From the NCBI GenBank assembly GCA_020536535.1, contig JAHLWZ010000815.1, forward strand, positions 53,099-117,098: a DNA stretch of 64,000 nucleotides, written 5' to 3'. Positions 53,882 to 64,000 of this stretch are shown one piece after another. How positions within the stretch are numbered: the stretch's first letter is position 1; every line of letters begins with the position of its first letter. This DNA comes from Pelomyxa schiedti. Its lineage: Eukaryota > Evosea > Pelobiontida > Pelomyxidae. Below the pieces are notes generated by a model, which was not told the DNA's origin, did not search any database, and saw only the letters and a program-made list of their open reading frames with translations. The translations under genes were made by a program, and so were the position numbers.

Positions 53882-55450
53882 TCATGGGGTATGAGAGTGC
53901 AGTATCGATGGGGGCAACGATCTGGCACTATCTGTTATGGCTGAAGTAGAAGAGTTGCCCTGCTGTTGCCCTGAGATAGTATTCTGTGTGGGTGCAACAA
54001 CAGTACCATTGGGCAGATGTACTTGGAAGTTATACAGATCAGCACCTGCATACATAATCAGATCAAAAAAGAAGTAACTACAAACATTATGCAGGAACCG
54101 TTTCATAGAAATGGAGCATTTGTGTACAGCAGAATAGAGGGCCCGTGCTTCATCAGCACCAAACTGCTCAAAAGTCCAATAACTCTTGGTTGTCCATTTG
54201 GAATGGTGATGTTGAACACCATACCGGGAGCTATACCTTTGAGAAAACAGGAAGTTCGAGACTAAGGAAATACCAATGAGAAGTAACAGAGACAAACACA
54301 ACTGATCAACAACATCCACATTGTGATAGTGCGAGCGGTACTCCCAAACCATGGAGGGCATGAGCTCTTCACCTGCCTTAAATGCCTTCTTGTTCCCACA
54401 AAACCCTGGTTTGACCATTTTCACCCAAGGGTTTGTCTTGTCAACTTTAATAGTGATTAGAAATCGACTATCAAGGTGGAATAACACATACATGCAGTAT
54501 CGGGAAATACTTGGCTAGGGTGTTTGTACATCTTATGAAAAGATGTAGCAGAAATAAAATTTGATATAAAATTCACTCGGCAGTTGTCTTCGTAAATCAA
54601 TGCAGTAATGGGGTGGTCAACCATCATACTGAAATGAAACTCGCACTTGCGCCAATTTTCCTCAACTGGCTGATGTACAAAGTTTGTGAATACCTAGAGG
54701 GTTTTAATAAAGCAAAAGAGGTGAGTGTCCGACACGCACATCACCCATTCTGTTTGTTTGGCACGTAACCACAAACTGAAAGCCCGCATTGTGGAGGTTA
54801 CATAGCATTTTTGACAAAGGAAAATATCTATCCATTGATACCCTTGTCCCAGTGCTCCAGTGCAGGGCACTTAGCAGAGAGTACACGGTTATTTCCGTCG
54901 AACACAGCTTCTCCTTTATTGCGTACATTAGGGGTTACAGTAATGTAAGAAGTACTGATACCTTTTCTAAGTGAAGATGACGGAAGAATGGGCATTTTAG
55001 AGTTTTATTTTTATCCAAGTCACCTAAAGATGTGAATAAAGAGGTAGCGGGGAAAAAAAAGTATTATGTAGATATACCATAAGAGTTTTTGCCATCATAA
55101 ACAATGAACTTGACAATGGCAGAATACTTGTCAGCCAACATAAAGACCTTCACACCTGTGGCACGCGGTTTTAAATTGCTGGTGGTGTTGGAAATGGGGT
55201 ATGATTTGGAGTGATGATTGGTGTCGACAACTGTGTGGAGATGTTTGAAGTAGTTCTTGCTTTTTTGGCTGGAGTTGAGCTCTTAGTTGAATCAAAGTTT
55301 GGACATTGAGGAGAATTCTTTCTATGTCCCAACTGGTGACAACTACCACATGTGGGTCGTGCTTTAGCCTAAGAGATTTCAGTCATTAGCTATAATCTGT
55401 ATTAGAAACTAGGTTACCATTGCAGGTTTAGGCATTGGTGGTGCTTGCAT
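53882..55450 (-). CDS. piggyBac-type transposase with CCHC knuckle, spliced
   Basis: First exon MQAPPMPKPAM splices to a zinc knuckle (CGSCHQLGHRKNSPQC) and a Ser/Thr-Pro linker. An intron of about 56 nt restores frame into LKPRATGVKVFMLADKYSA, IVKFIVYDG (first catalytic Asp region). Later come STGTRVSMDRYFPLSKMLCN and FVVTCQTNRMGD (second Asp), YEDNCRVNFISN (like WKDKRxVxxLST), and YRSHYHNVDVVDQ (like GGVDxxDQ, third Asp). This is the DDE_Tnp_1_7/piggyBac order. At least six short host-style introns are needed, and no in-frame lesion remains once they are removed, so it may be a domesticated gene. I did not find terminal inverted repeats or TTAA-flanked ends. The C-terminal exon is Ser/Thr/Gln-rich instead of the usual Cys-rich finger. 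Confidence 0.7.
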
Positions 55451-55579
55451 TTTTGTTTCTTTTGAAGAGTTAATAAATATACTTTCATTAATAAAGTATA
55501 GATTTCTAAAGTATAAATCATAAAATGAAACTATACCGTAAAGTAATCTCCTTTGTTATAATAATTTATATTATTCACC

Positions 55580-55735
55580 AAACCTCCGCCTCACAGCTCG
55601 GACCTCCGCCTCTCGAACTCTCGGACCTCCACCCTTCACTCAAACTCTTGGGCCTCCGCCTTGCACACCTCCGCCTCTCACTCAAACTCTCGGCCCTCCG
55701 CCTTCCAGTCAAGGAACAATAGCTCTGTGTCAAGG
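55580..55735 (+). repeat. Degenerate tandem repeat, CCTCCGCCT core
   Basis: CGGACCTCCGCCT and CTCAAACTCTCGG alternate about five to six times with drift. The repeat lies between the transposase start and the Nudix gene, so it may sit in their shared upstream region. A short signal-peptide-like frame (MKLYRKVISFVIIIYIIHQT) runs into it and is not supported as a gene. Confidence 0.7.
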
Positions 55736-55869
55736 AACAACAGCTCCTTTTCTGATCCCAATTGCCCACCAGCAAGAGAGAGGACTCAGGTGGAAATCGA
55801 TACCGGTGTCGATTCTCACACTTTTTCTCCCCAATTTGGAACAATACTTGATTTCCACGAACAGTTGAG

Positions 55870-56801
55870 ATGCAATCGCCAACTACGAGAGACGGCAAGT
55901 CCTTCAAGGACGCTGGCGTTTTGGCTTTGTTGGTGAAAGACGCCAATGACGGATCTGTCCACTTGCTCTACACACTGGTCAGTGGGCCACGGTGACGCAA
56001 CGATTTCCATTTCACATCCACACATGCGCGACTAACTGTCACTCCATTATGGGCACACAATCCAACAGAGAACAAAGGACGTTGGCAGCCACAAGGGCGA
56101 GGTCTCATTCCCTGGTGGCAAATTCGACATTGGTGTTGACAATTCCTTTCGTGACACCGCCCTCAGAGAAGCTGAAGAGGAGGTTCAGTTTGTTTTTTCG
56201 CTAATTACTTACTTTACAATTGCGAAATTGGCGAATTCGAAAAACAAAAACGAAATGTTAAAGTGTGCTGTAGGTTGGGCTGAGGAAAGAGAGTGTGGAT
56301 GTACTTGGTGACCTGGATCCTTATTATGTGTCAACTGGATTCTGTATTCACCCTGTAGTTGGTGTTTTGAGGCACTCTGTTGCTCTAAATGGAGTGAACC
56401 CCAATCCAAATGTGTTCCCTCCCACAGCTTGTAGCGTAACACAGCTTCCAACTGGTTTTGATCAAGCTCCTGGATTGGTTGCCTCACCTCAATCCCAAAC
56501 AACACCTACTCAGGCCCCATTCTTTCTTGCCAGTGTTGGGGAAGTTGCTAGGGTTTTCACTGTAAAAGTTTCTGATCTGGCCAATCCAAATTTGTGGCAC
56601 TGTGAACAATGGGGAGTAGGGATTCCTCTCAAGCCACCAACCTAACAGGAACACAAATACTTGGACCACTGGCAAACACAGCTTCAAGTAACACAAGCGG
56701 AACATTGTGCCCTGGATTCCCTGTATATTTCTTCAAGCACCCTTCATACAATTTATGGGGAGCAACTGCTCATATAACCCTTGATATCCTTAAAAGGTAG
56801 G
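55870..56801 (+). CDS. Nudix hydrolase, CoA-pyrophosphatase type (NUDT7/8-like)
   Basis: Start MQSPTTRDGKSFKDAGVLAL, then LLYTL and, after an intron ending CAATCCAACAG, GSHKGEVSFPGGKFDIGVDN. The last peptide is the UPF0035/NUDT7-8 signature that precedes the Nudix box, which continues RDTALREAEEEVQ|VGL (the AL.REAxEExG helix, split by an intron of about 67 nt). Then VDVLGDLDPYYVSTGFCIHP VVGVL, EVARVFTVKVSDLANP and PVYFFKHPSYNLWGATAHIT match the CoA-specific subfamily. These enzymes hydrolyse CoA or acyl-CoA to phosphopantetheine and 3',5'-ADP, often in peroxisomes or mitochondria. Between the two last blocks the splice phase is unresolved (near 56610-56650). The gene may continue into the next interval through a GTAGGT donor at 56796. 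Confidence 0.8.
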
Positions 56802-57603
56802 TTACATGAAGGCAAAAGCAATGTATTTAAATAAACTCGAGTTTATTTAGTGCATTAATACATTGAAGATTGTTTGGGTTTGTAATACAAACATTTGATC
56901 CCGCAGTACGGCCAACCCCAGGTTTTATTTCATTCTGTATCCTTGGTTACCCACTTGTGACAAAAAGGTTTAATTTCCGCTATTCCACAAGGAATGTTGG
57001 AGGAACATAGAAGACAGGCCCACCTCCGGGACTATGTTCATATGGCTGTCTCACCCCCCCCATCCTCCAGTTGAATTGACATTCTTTAATTACACTTCTC
57101 TTTGTCAGTGTGCAATTTTCCTTGAAACACTGGGGACTTTTTTTTGCTTGAAAGGGAGTGGTCTTGAAGAAAAACAAGCTGCAGCTTCAGTTGGTCTGTT
57201 TTCTGTTATAAATCTTTGAGCACTGATAGGTGGGTTTGTGGAGACTGCTTTGTGTTGCCTTTTTGGTACCAACCACAAAACATAATACGTGTTGTGCGCT
57301 CAATACTTCTCTGTATAACATAGATGTGTGATTCTGACGAAGATGACCGAGAGATTTTGGGCAACCCCCTGACACTCGAAGAGGCTAAAAACCTGTACAT
57401 TATTGCCAAAGTGAGGGAAACTGCTTGTGTATTCAACTAAAGTCCACCACAGAGAAAATTGATGGACTCATTGATACCTCCATTCCCTGAGTCGGATAAA
57501 TTTTATGGCGCTGCACTCCACTGGATAAAAAAAAAAACTTGATGCTTGATTGTGGGATAATTTTGTCTTTCTTTTCCTGTGTGTCATCAACCAGTATGTT
57601 GTT
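56802..57603. other. Possible 3' exons, otherwise unassigned
   Basis: Candidate exons on the plus strand include ANPRFYFILYPWLPTCDKK (56913-56968, in phase with the Nudix donor) and KTGPPPGLCSYGCL (from about 57011). They could be a C-terminal extension of the Nudix gene. The terminal exon at 57324-57440 is listed separately. Downstream to 57603 I see only the 3' side of the kinase gene. Confidence 0.3.
57324..57440 (+). CDS. Terminal exon of an unidentified gene
   Basis: After a TATAACATAG acceptor, the frame MCDSDEDDREILGNPLTLEE AKNLYIIAKVRETACVFN ends at TAA. Acidic then helical composition looks coding. Whether ATG is the start of a 38-residue protein or internal to a spliced gene (perhaps the Nudix gene) is not resolved. 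Confidence 0.3.
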   Translation: MCDSDEDDREILGNPLTLEEAKNLYIIAKVRETACVFN

Positions 57604-58661
<1,058 letters not shown>

Positions 58662-58803
58662 TCACCGTTCTTGGCCAGTGAGGGCGAGTGCCGTGCAGCA
58701 TCATTCCTGAGCGTCGTTTCCGGGTAGCCCCAGGGCACCTTTTGAAAGGACACAGAGACGAAAAGATTAAAAAAAATTAAAACAGACCGCCGGTTTCTTT
58801 AAA

Positions 58804-59587
58804 ATGCTGGTACTATCGACTGCAATCCACAACCGTTATCTTCACAACCACCATCTGTATTTCTTGTTCGTAGCTAAATTTTTTTCTCTCTTTTTTGGGC
58901 CGTATTTTTTGTAGTATACAGTGAAGGGCTGCCTTGGTGCGCAGATCAAGACTATTGATGTGGAGCAGGGAACTCCCTTCTCCGAAGTCAAGCGAATGCT
59001 CGAGACAAAATTCCACGTTCCTCTCACCGTGTCTTGGAGAAACTCTGCTGTGTACCAGGTACTTACTTATGGGTCACTCACTCTCATCGATTGTCCTGTG
59101 TTTTCTTTGGCGATGTGTTTTGTTATTGTTATTATGCCATTTTTAAATGGCCAACAAGTAACTTTTTTCTTACTCACTCTATATCACACTCAATAGGACC
59201 AACAGTATGATATTGTCTTGAAGGATGCCATTTCCCACAAAGCAAAGTTCATTACACTTGACCTTGTTGCGCCCACAATGGGCTCACATGTGCCAGTGAA
59301 GCCAGAAGTAGTATCGTCTCCTACCCCCAAGCCTTCTCCCACCCATCAGCCCCTCGTTCGTAGTATGCAGTCCTCTATGCTTTTCTTCTATAAAGTCTTG
59401 TATTATAATATGTTGGGAAGTACAACTCATACTTACTATCTACTGTAACATGTACTTGTATTACTGAAGGCAAACCACACTAACAATTTTTCCAGAAGAT
59501 ACTGGTAGCTTTGTTTTCTGCTCCAATTGTGGAAACAAACTCCCGGCTACTGCCAAGTTCTGTGGTGGTTGTGGTAATAGGATGTAG
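58804..59587 (+). CDS. PB1-like domain plus C-terminal zinc ribbon
   Basis: Three main exons. YTVKGCLGAQIKTIDVEQGT PFSEVKRMLETKFHVPLTVS WRN...YQDQQYDIVLKDAI SHKAKFITLDLV has the length, basic cluster start and GTxFxEVKxxL signature of a PB1 (ubiquitin-like) interaction domain. A Ser/Pro linker follows (SSPTPKPSPTHQPL). The last exon gives FCSNCGNKLPATAKFCGGCG, a zinc ribbon with C-x2-C...C-x2-C. PB1 domains mediate head-to-tail heterodimers in signalling and autophagy receptors. The first exon is uncertain: ATG at 58804 needs a very short coding exon, with donor GTACTA right after ATGCTG, or the true start lies elsewhere. No close relative recognised. Confidence 0.6.
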
Positions 59588-59685
59588 TCAAAACAGACAC
59601 AACATGCAGACACAAAGACTGAACAGAGTGAAATAAAATAAATAGAGGTTTTTTTAGCAAAGTTCTTTCCTCTGTTTTTTGGTGT

Positions 59686-62600
59686 CTAAATATAAGTCTC
59701 ACGTAAAGAGGTTGTAGTGAGGTTCCCAAGAAGGTCTTCTGGATTAAAGGCAGACTTTCCATAGAATTCCACAGTGTAAATGGTTTTGGGTCTAATGAGG
59801 AATCCATTCTTGCTGAACCTGGGGTTAAAAGAGGTTGAGTTCGTACAGTTAAAAGCTCACAGTGTACCTTCCAGGAATGGATGTTTGTAAGAATACAAAT
59901 GGAGCCATAGTGGAAGAGCTTAATGTGAGTCGCGCAGAGGATTCGTCAATGGACTGGAAACAGTTTAAAAGAGAATAGGGAAAGAAACAGCACGGTCACT
60001 TACAGTCACATTTGAAACGGTGATATTCGGACTTGGCAAAGAAACATCCTGGAAGTCAGATAAGAAGAAAGTGTTTTCACTCAACAGTTCCCCCAACGAA
60101 TTTGTCCATGTAAGAACAAAAACGCACTCAGAACGCTTCCTTGCACCTTTTTTCCGCGAATTAGACGGATATTCTCAATAGGAGAGGGGAGTGTATACCA
60201 ATCATTGAAGAAATGGTATTCGAGTAGACTTTGGAACTTGTTTGTGGATTGATGGAGAAAGTTGTTGACCATTTGCCGAGAACTGAACCATCAGCCCAGG
60301 ATACAGCTTCAATAAGGAGGCTTGATGACGTAATACTATCTTCCAGATCTGATACAGCATACACTTGCAGGGTATTTACTGGCTTCTCATAACTGGATAT
60401 CAATGTGGGAGCAAAGAAGTCAACAGCATAGTTGTGCTATAATTGTTAAGCTTAGTCAATTTGTTGGTAATCCTTACTGCAAGCTTCCAACGCCCATTAT
60501 ACTCCATAGAACTCCATGTTGGTCCTTGCCATATCTAACTACAGTTTAGCTTCCTGTATTAGTTAATTGCATACATCATTTAGTTGCCAGTATATGGCTC
60601 CCATGGTTGTGTAGGCCTCTCTTCCTCGCCTGTAATGTTCTGATTCATACTTCACACAAAGGCCTTGCACAATTTGGGATACATAAACATAATACTCGAA
60701 TTGTTGAGTGGCATCAGGGTTTGCTGGGAATTTGAAGTGCAACTAATGTGTGTTAGCTAGAAACATGAAGGAGTCTTATGAGGTTACGCTAATCATGTCA
60801 TCGAGCATTTCATTCCAACTGGGAGAGTGTTGCCGGTGTTCCATCATAGGGGAGTCAATGTACCAGTCCGATGGATCAGTGGCCTCACTCCATGTGTACA
60901 TTGACGGGAAAGACTAAGCGGAAATCATTAAGGGCAATACTTGGTTGCTAATTACCTGATACCCATACTCTGATGCAAATCTTGGATTGGGGAATGTATC
61001 CACATCCCAACAATCCGAGCCGGAGTAAAAGTGGAGATCTCCAGAGGTCTCAGAATTTCCATCACCCCATCGGCCGACCTTGTTAATATTAAATCAAAAC
61101 CTGAGAAGCCACCAAAACATACCCACATCTCGTTACTGTCTACGAGAGGAGCGTTTGTTGGACTGCTGGATTGGAAATCTCTTGTCATATCCTCATTTCG
61201 TACAGAAGTCCTCTGGATAGAGTAAATACTAAGTATTGCAATTGAGATACACACAATAGTATTGATGTATAATATGGAGTAATCCACGGTATAGAGCTGC
61301 TTATTTTCGTTGGATTCTTCATACCAGCCTGCAAGGGCAACTTCATTTTCATTATTTGCACCCCAAATGACAACAGACGGGTGGGATTCCAAGCGTCTCA
61401 CCTTTTTAAGGGTAAATATTTGGGGACTCCAGTCAGAAAATACCTGTTGAGCAACCTCTTCCGCAACATTGGCCAAGAAAGTTTTATCCCTTGGGTACAG
61501 AGAGCAGGCAAACATGAATTCTTGCCACACCATAAGTCCCATCTCGTCAGCTAAATCATAAAATTCATCATTTTGATAAATGCCTGCGTAAGAGTAAGGC
61601 AGCTCCATCACCATTAACAAGCACACCTCCACCCCACACACGAACAATATTCATGTTGGCATCCACAGCAGATTGCAGCAAGGCCTGAAGAATGTCATGT
61701 GTTACCTGTAGGAGAAAGTTACTCAGTGATCAAAGCAGCGGGACAATCAAACCCGACTGTGGAAACTGTCGGCAGGGATCCAGTTTGCACCCTTAACTGA
61801 GGTTTGGATTGGAAGAAAAGTAAGAAAGGCACTACCTTAGCAAAAACTGGTACTCCATTGACAGTAAAGTAGAATGACTCTCCATCTGAAAGCTCATCTT
61901 GAACAACTTTTACATCACGGAATCCAACGTTTCGGGAGATGGAAGACTCTGATAGAAGCCCTCCTGTGAACGTCAACTGAAGTTCATATCTATAATAAGA
62001 TGAGCCCGATCAGTGAGATCAGTTGATAACATTTTTCTAGTTGAGGGCCCTAAGCCAACAGGCCACCAGAGATCGGGATTCTGGCAAGTGAGATTGACAA
62101 TAATCCAATTTGATCCTGGATGGAAGTGTCAAAGAAAAAACCAGGATTGCAGACGGAGTTGTACCCTCTTGTAGTGTGACTTGTTGCGAGGCTGACACGC
62201 CAAGATCTGGGATTGATGCAACTAGTTTCCCAGTTGCCCCAGCAGTAGCAGTTAGTTCAACTCGGGACTTAGAGATGATTAACTTCAATTGGGAATGAGT
62301 GCAGCAGTACCATGACGGTAAATATAGAAGAAGACACTGGGAAAATTTGAACGGAGCTATCTGTAATGACAGCCTCGGAGTAGCTTTGCAGCCCAATTGC
62401 CTTCCAGATTCCTTGGGGAATGAAGCAGGGCCCCCTGGATAAATGAGACTAAATAGCAGAGATGTACACAAACCAGTCCCATGCAAATGAACATTGGGAT
62501 TTCCGAATGAAATTGCGATATGGTTCCTGTGTTGGGTATGCCGTGAATGGAACAGAGTAAGGATAGGCTTGTGCTTTGTCTGCCGCATATGTGGCAGCTG

Positions 62601-63464
62601 ACTGGAACCTATTATATAAAGATGAAATGAAAGAGAAACTTAAATGAGAGAGGCTACTTGATGGAAATAGTATTGTAACCCGAAGTGATTACATTTGACA
62701 CATCCCAAGAGTACCTTGGCCGAATGAGCAAGGACCATGAACAAATGAATACCTTCTGAACTGATTATCTGTCTGACCAATCTGAACAGAATTCAGAGTG
62801 ACAGTAGCCACAGTATCCAGGCCCTGTACAGGAAGACTCACTACATAGCTTTTTTTTTACAGATTCAATAATGTGTCACACCTCACAAACAAGCATTACA
62901 ACTTTGTTCAGCAATAAGCCGCTGTCAGCAACAAACTTCATAGAATATGTCCAATCATCTAAAGCCACCCACCTTCACTGAATGTCACGGAACCGCCCAC
63001 AAAAGGCTACAAATTTAACCCAATAGTTCAAACAAACAAACAAACAAACAAACAAACAAACAAACAAACAAACAAACAAACAAACAAACAAACAAACAAA
63101 CAAACAAACAAACAAACAAACAAACAAACAAACGCGAAGCGAATGAAAGGGACCTGTAAGTTACGTCGTTGTCGCGCCAGTAGGGGTCAGGGATCAACCC
63201 GGCAGAATACAGCGCGGTGTGCACGTCGCCGGGCACCGTCGCCGCGGCGGCGATGCTGCCGTTGGCGTTGGCCACCGTCCACGCCCCGCTGCCGCCCTCG
63301 AGCGACTGGTACCACACGCCGGGCGAGGACGACGCCGCGTCCGCCCGATGCCCATGCGCACGTGGATGCACTGCAAGAAACGGGAAGGCCACGGCGAGGA
63401 CGGCGACGGCAGCAGCCCACACGGCCAACGTCGGCACAACTGTTCGCCTCATCGACACCATCAA
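59686..63464 (-). CDS. MANBA: Beta-mannosidase, glycoside hydrolase family 2
   Basis: More than a dozen exons. The N-terminus has a basic start and one hydrophobic stretch ([20 protein letters not shown]), a signal peptide or anchor for the secretory/lysosomal route. Then [20 protein letters not shown] with [10 protein letters not shown], the hallmark of beta-mannosidases. Central part: [41 protein letters not shown] and [18 protein letters not shown]; the NE Glu is the acid/base. Further on [13 protein letters not shown] provides the nucleophile Glu. The end is [20 protein letters not shown]. The enzyme removes beta-linked mannose from N-glycan remnants. Both catalytic Glu are present. The ATG at 63464 or 63452 may be used; the former is only 2 bp from the divergent gene's start, so 63452 is more likely. 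Confidence 0.9.
63025..63133. repeat. (CAAA)n tetranucleotide repeat
   Basis: About 27 uninterrupted CAAA units inside the first intron of the beta-mannosidase gene. The opposite strand reads as an artefactual VCLF repeat. Confidence 0.97.
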
Positions 63465-63465
63465 A

Positions 63466-64000
63466 ATGACAGAAGACGTTAGAAACTTACCTCCTCAATT
63501 CGCCGGAGGCCCTCGTAACGCCGACACTTCAGACAATTTTTTCCCCAAAGTCTCAGCAAAACCCTTTTTTAACTTAAGTCGAAGAAGCACCAAAGTTTGC
63601 TACAAAAAGAAGTCTATCCTGGTTTTGGGTGCATGGGAGGGGGTGTTTCCTCACAGTACCAGGTACTTTTTCCTCCTAAATCTATTTTTAGACTTTTCCC
63701 ATTATTGTGGACACCGGTCTGGCGGGTGCATCTTTAGGCCCCCATCCCTGAAAGAATTATACTCAAATGATGTGCTAAAATAAACCCAACAACTTCCTCC
63801 AGGCATAACCTACACTGCACCCCAAACAGTTTACAAAGTCAAGATTAGCAGCCTTGCAAAAGGTGTTGTGGTACAGAAATATTGTTGATTTGTTACATGA
63901 CAATGTGGTAACACTGGTATGACAACCTTATATTGCAAGGTTGGAATCTCAGCCTATTATGGTGGGTTAACTTGTTGTTGTAAGCAACCCACCATAATAG
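63466..64000 (+). CDS. 5' part of an unidentified gene
   Basis: First exon MTEDVRNLPPQFAGGPRNAD with KVSAKPFFNLSRRSTKVCYK and SILVLGAWEGVFPHST, ending at a CCAG|GTACTT donor near 63661. The second exon, if any, is not certain before the window ends. It is divergent from the beta-mannosidase gene with essentially no spacer, so the two share a promoter. No domain recognised. Confidence 0.45.
63954..64000. repeat. Short perfect inverted repeat at window edge
   Basis: CTATTATGGTGGGTT (63954-63968) is the exact reverse complement of the last 15 bases (63986-64000), with a 17-nt loop. It may be the start of a larger palindromic element that continues beyond the window. Confidence 0.9.

Noticed and set aside
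63015-63464. Long minus ORF ending in a VCLF repeat
   Set aside because: The repeat is the (CAAA)n microsatellite read through; the coding part stops at the intron donor after [10 protein letters not shown].

Overview
The window is nuclear DNA of a free-living unicellular eukaryote. Genes are packed on both strands and cut by many short GT-AG introns (mostly about 40-140 nt), often with a CTAAC/CTAAT branch-like motif just before a pyrimidine-rich AG acceptor. There are no operons, Shine-Dalgarno sites or CRISPR arrays, and I recognised no tRNA or rRNA. The set of orthologues (FKBP15, BLOC1S4, neurobeachin/LRBA-type BEACH protein, tetraspanin, BAF60, NIPA/ZC3HC1, lysosomal-type beta-mannosidase, Stealth/GNPTAB) suggests Amorphea (Amoebozoa or a relative of opisthokonts). 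That placement is inference. Gene models were assembled by eye from exon frames, so outer coordinates are firmer than individual splice sites.

Layout. 1-7 kb (minus): the end of an F-box gene and an FKBP15/WAFL-like endosomal protein. 7-8 kb (plus): a TMEM164/YwaF-type membrane protein. 8.2-8.8 kb: a GC-rich non-coding block whose two ends pair perfectly as RNA and which stops at a T10 run, a strong structured-RNA candidate. 8.9-17 kb: TRMT10-type tRNA methyltransferase, BLOC1S4-like protein, a bacterial-type MttB-family methyltransferase and a NIPA/ZC3HC1 protein. 17-21 kb: Stealth/GNPTAB-like phosphotransferase and a yellow/royal-jelly family protein. 21-23.5 kb: little-understood DNA with a near-perfect head-to-head inverted duplication and a structured insertion flanked by direct repeats. 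23.5-30 kb: type II thioesterase, a RING-TRAF-YEATS protein and a VIT-VWA-G-patch-TPR-DUF2135 protein. 30.5-40 kb: one giant BEACH gene. 40-45.6 kb: an intronless orphan, BAF60 and a tetraspanin. 45.8-51.7 kb: a multi-exon protein with at least eight paxillin-like LD motifs, a degenerate protein kinase domain and a repeat-rich helical tail. 51.7-55.5 kb: transposon-like territory with a 100-bp-arm hairpin and an intron-bearing piggyBac-type transposase with a zinc knuckle. 55.8-64 kb: Nudix hydrolase, UMP-CMP kinase, PB1/zinc-ribbon protein, beta-mannosidase and the start of an unidentified gene.

Themes. Several products belong to endosome/lysosome biology (FKBP15 with acidic LF motifs, BLOC1S4, BEACH, Stealth phosphotransferase, beta-mannosidase, tetraspanin). 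The strongest candidates for undescribed biology are three domain fusions: LD-motif array + pseudokinase + helical repeats, RING + TRAF finger + YEATS, and VIT/VWA + G-patch + DUF2135. The ~600-nt structured RNA is the best non-coding candidate. MttB and the thioesterase look bacterial in ancestry but carry host-type introns.
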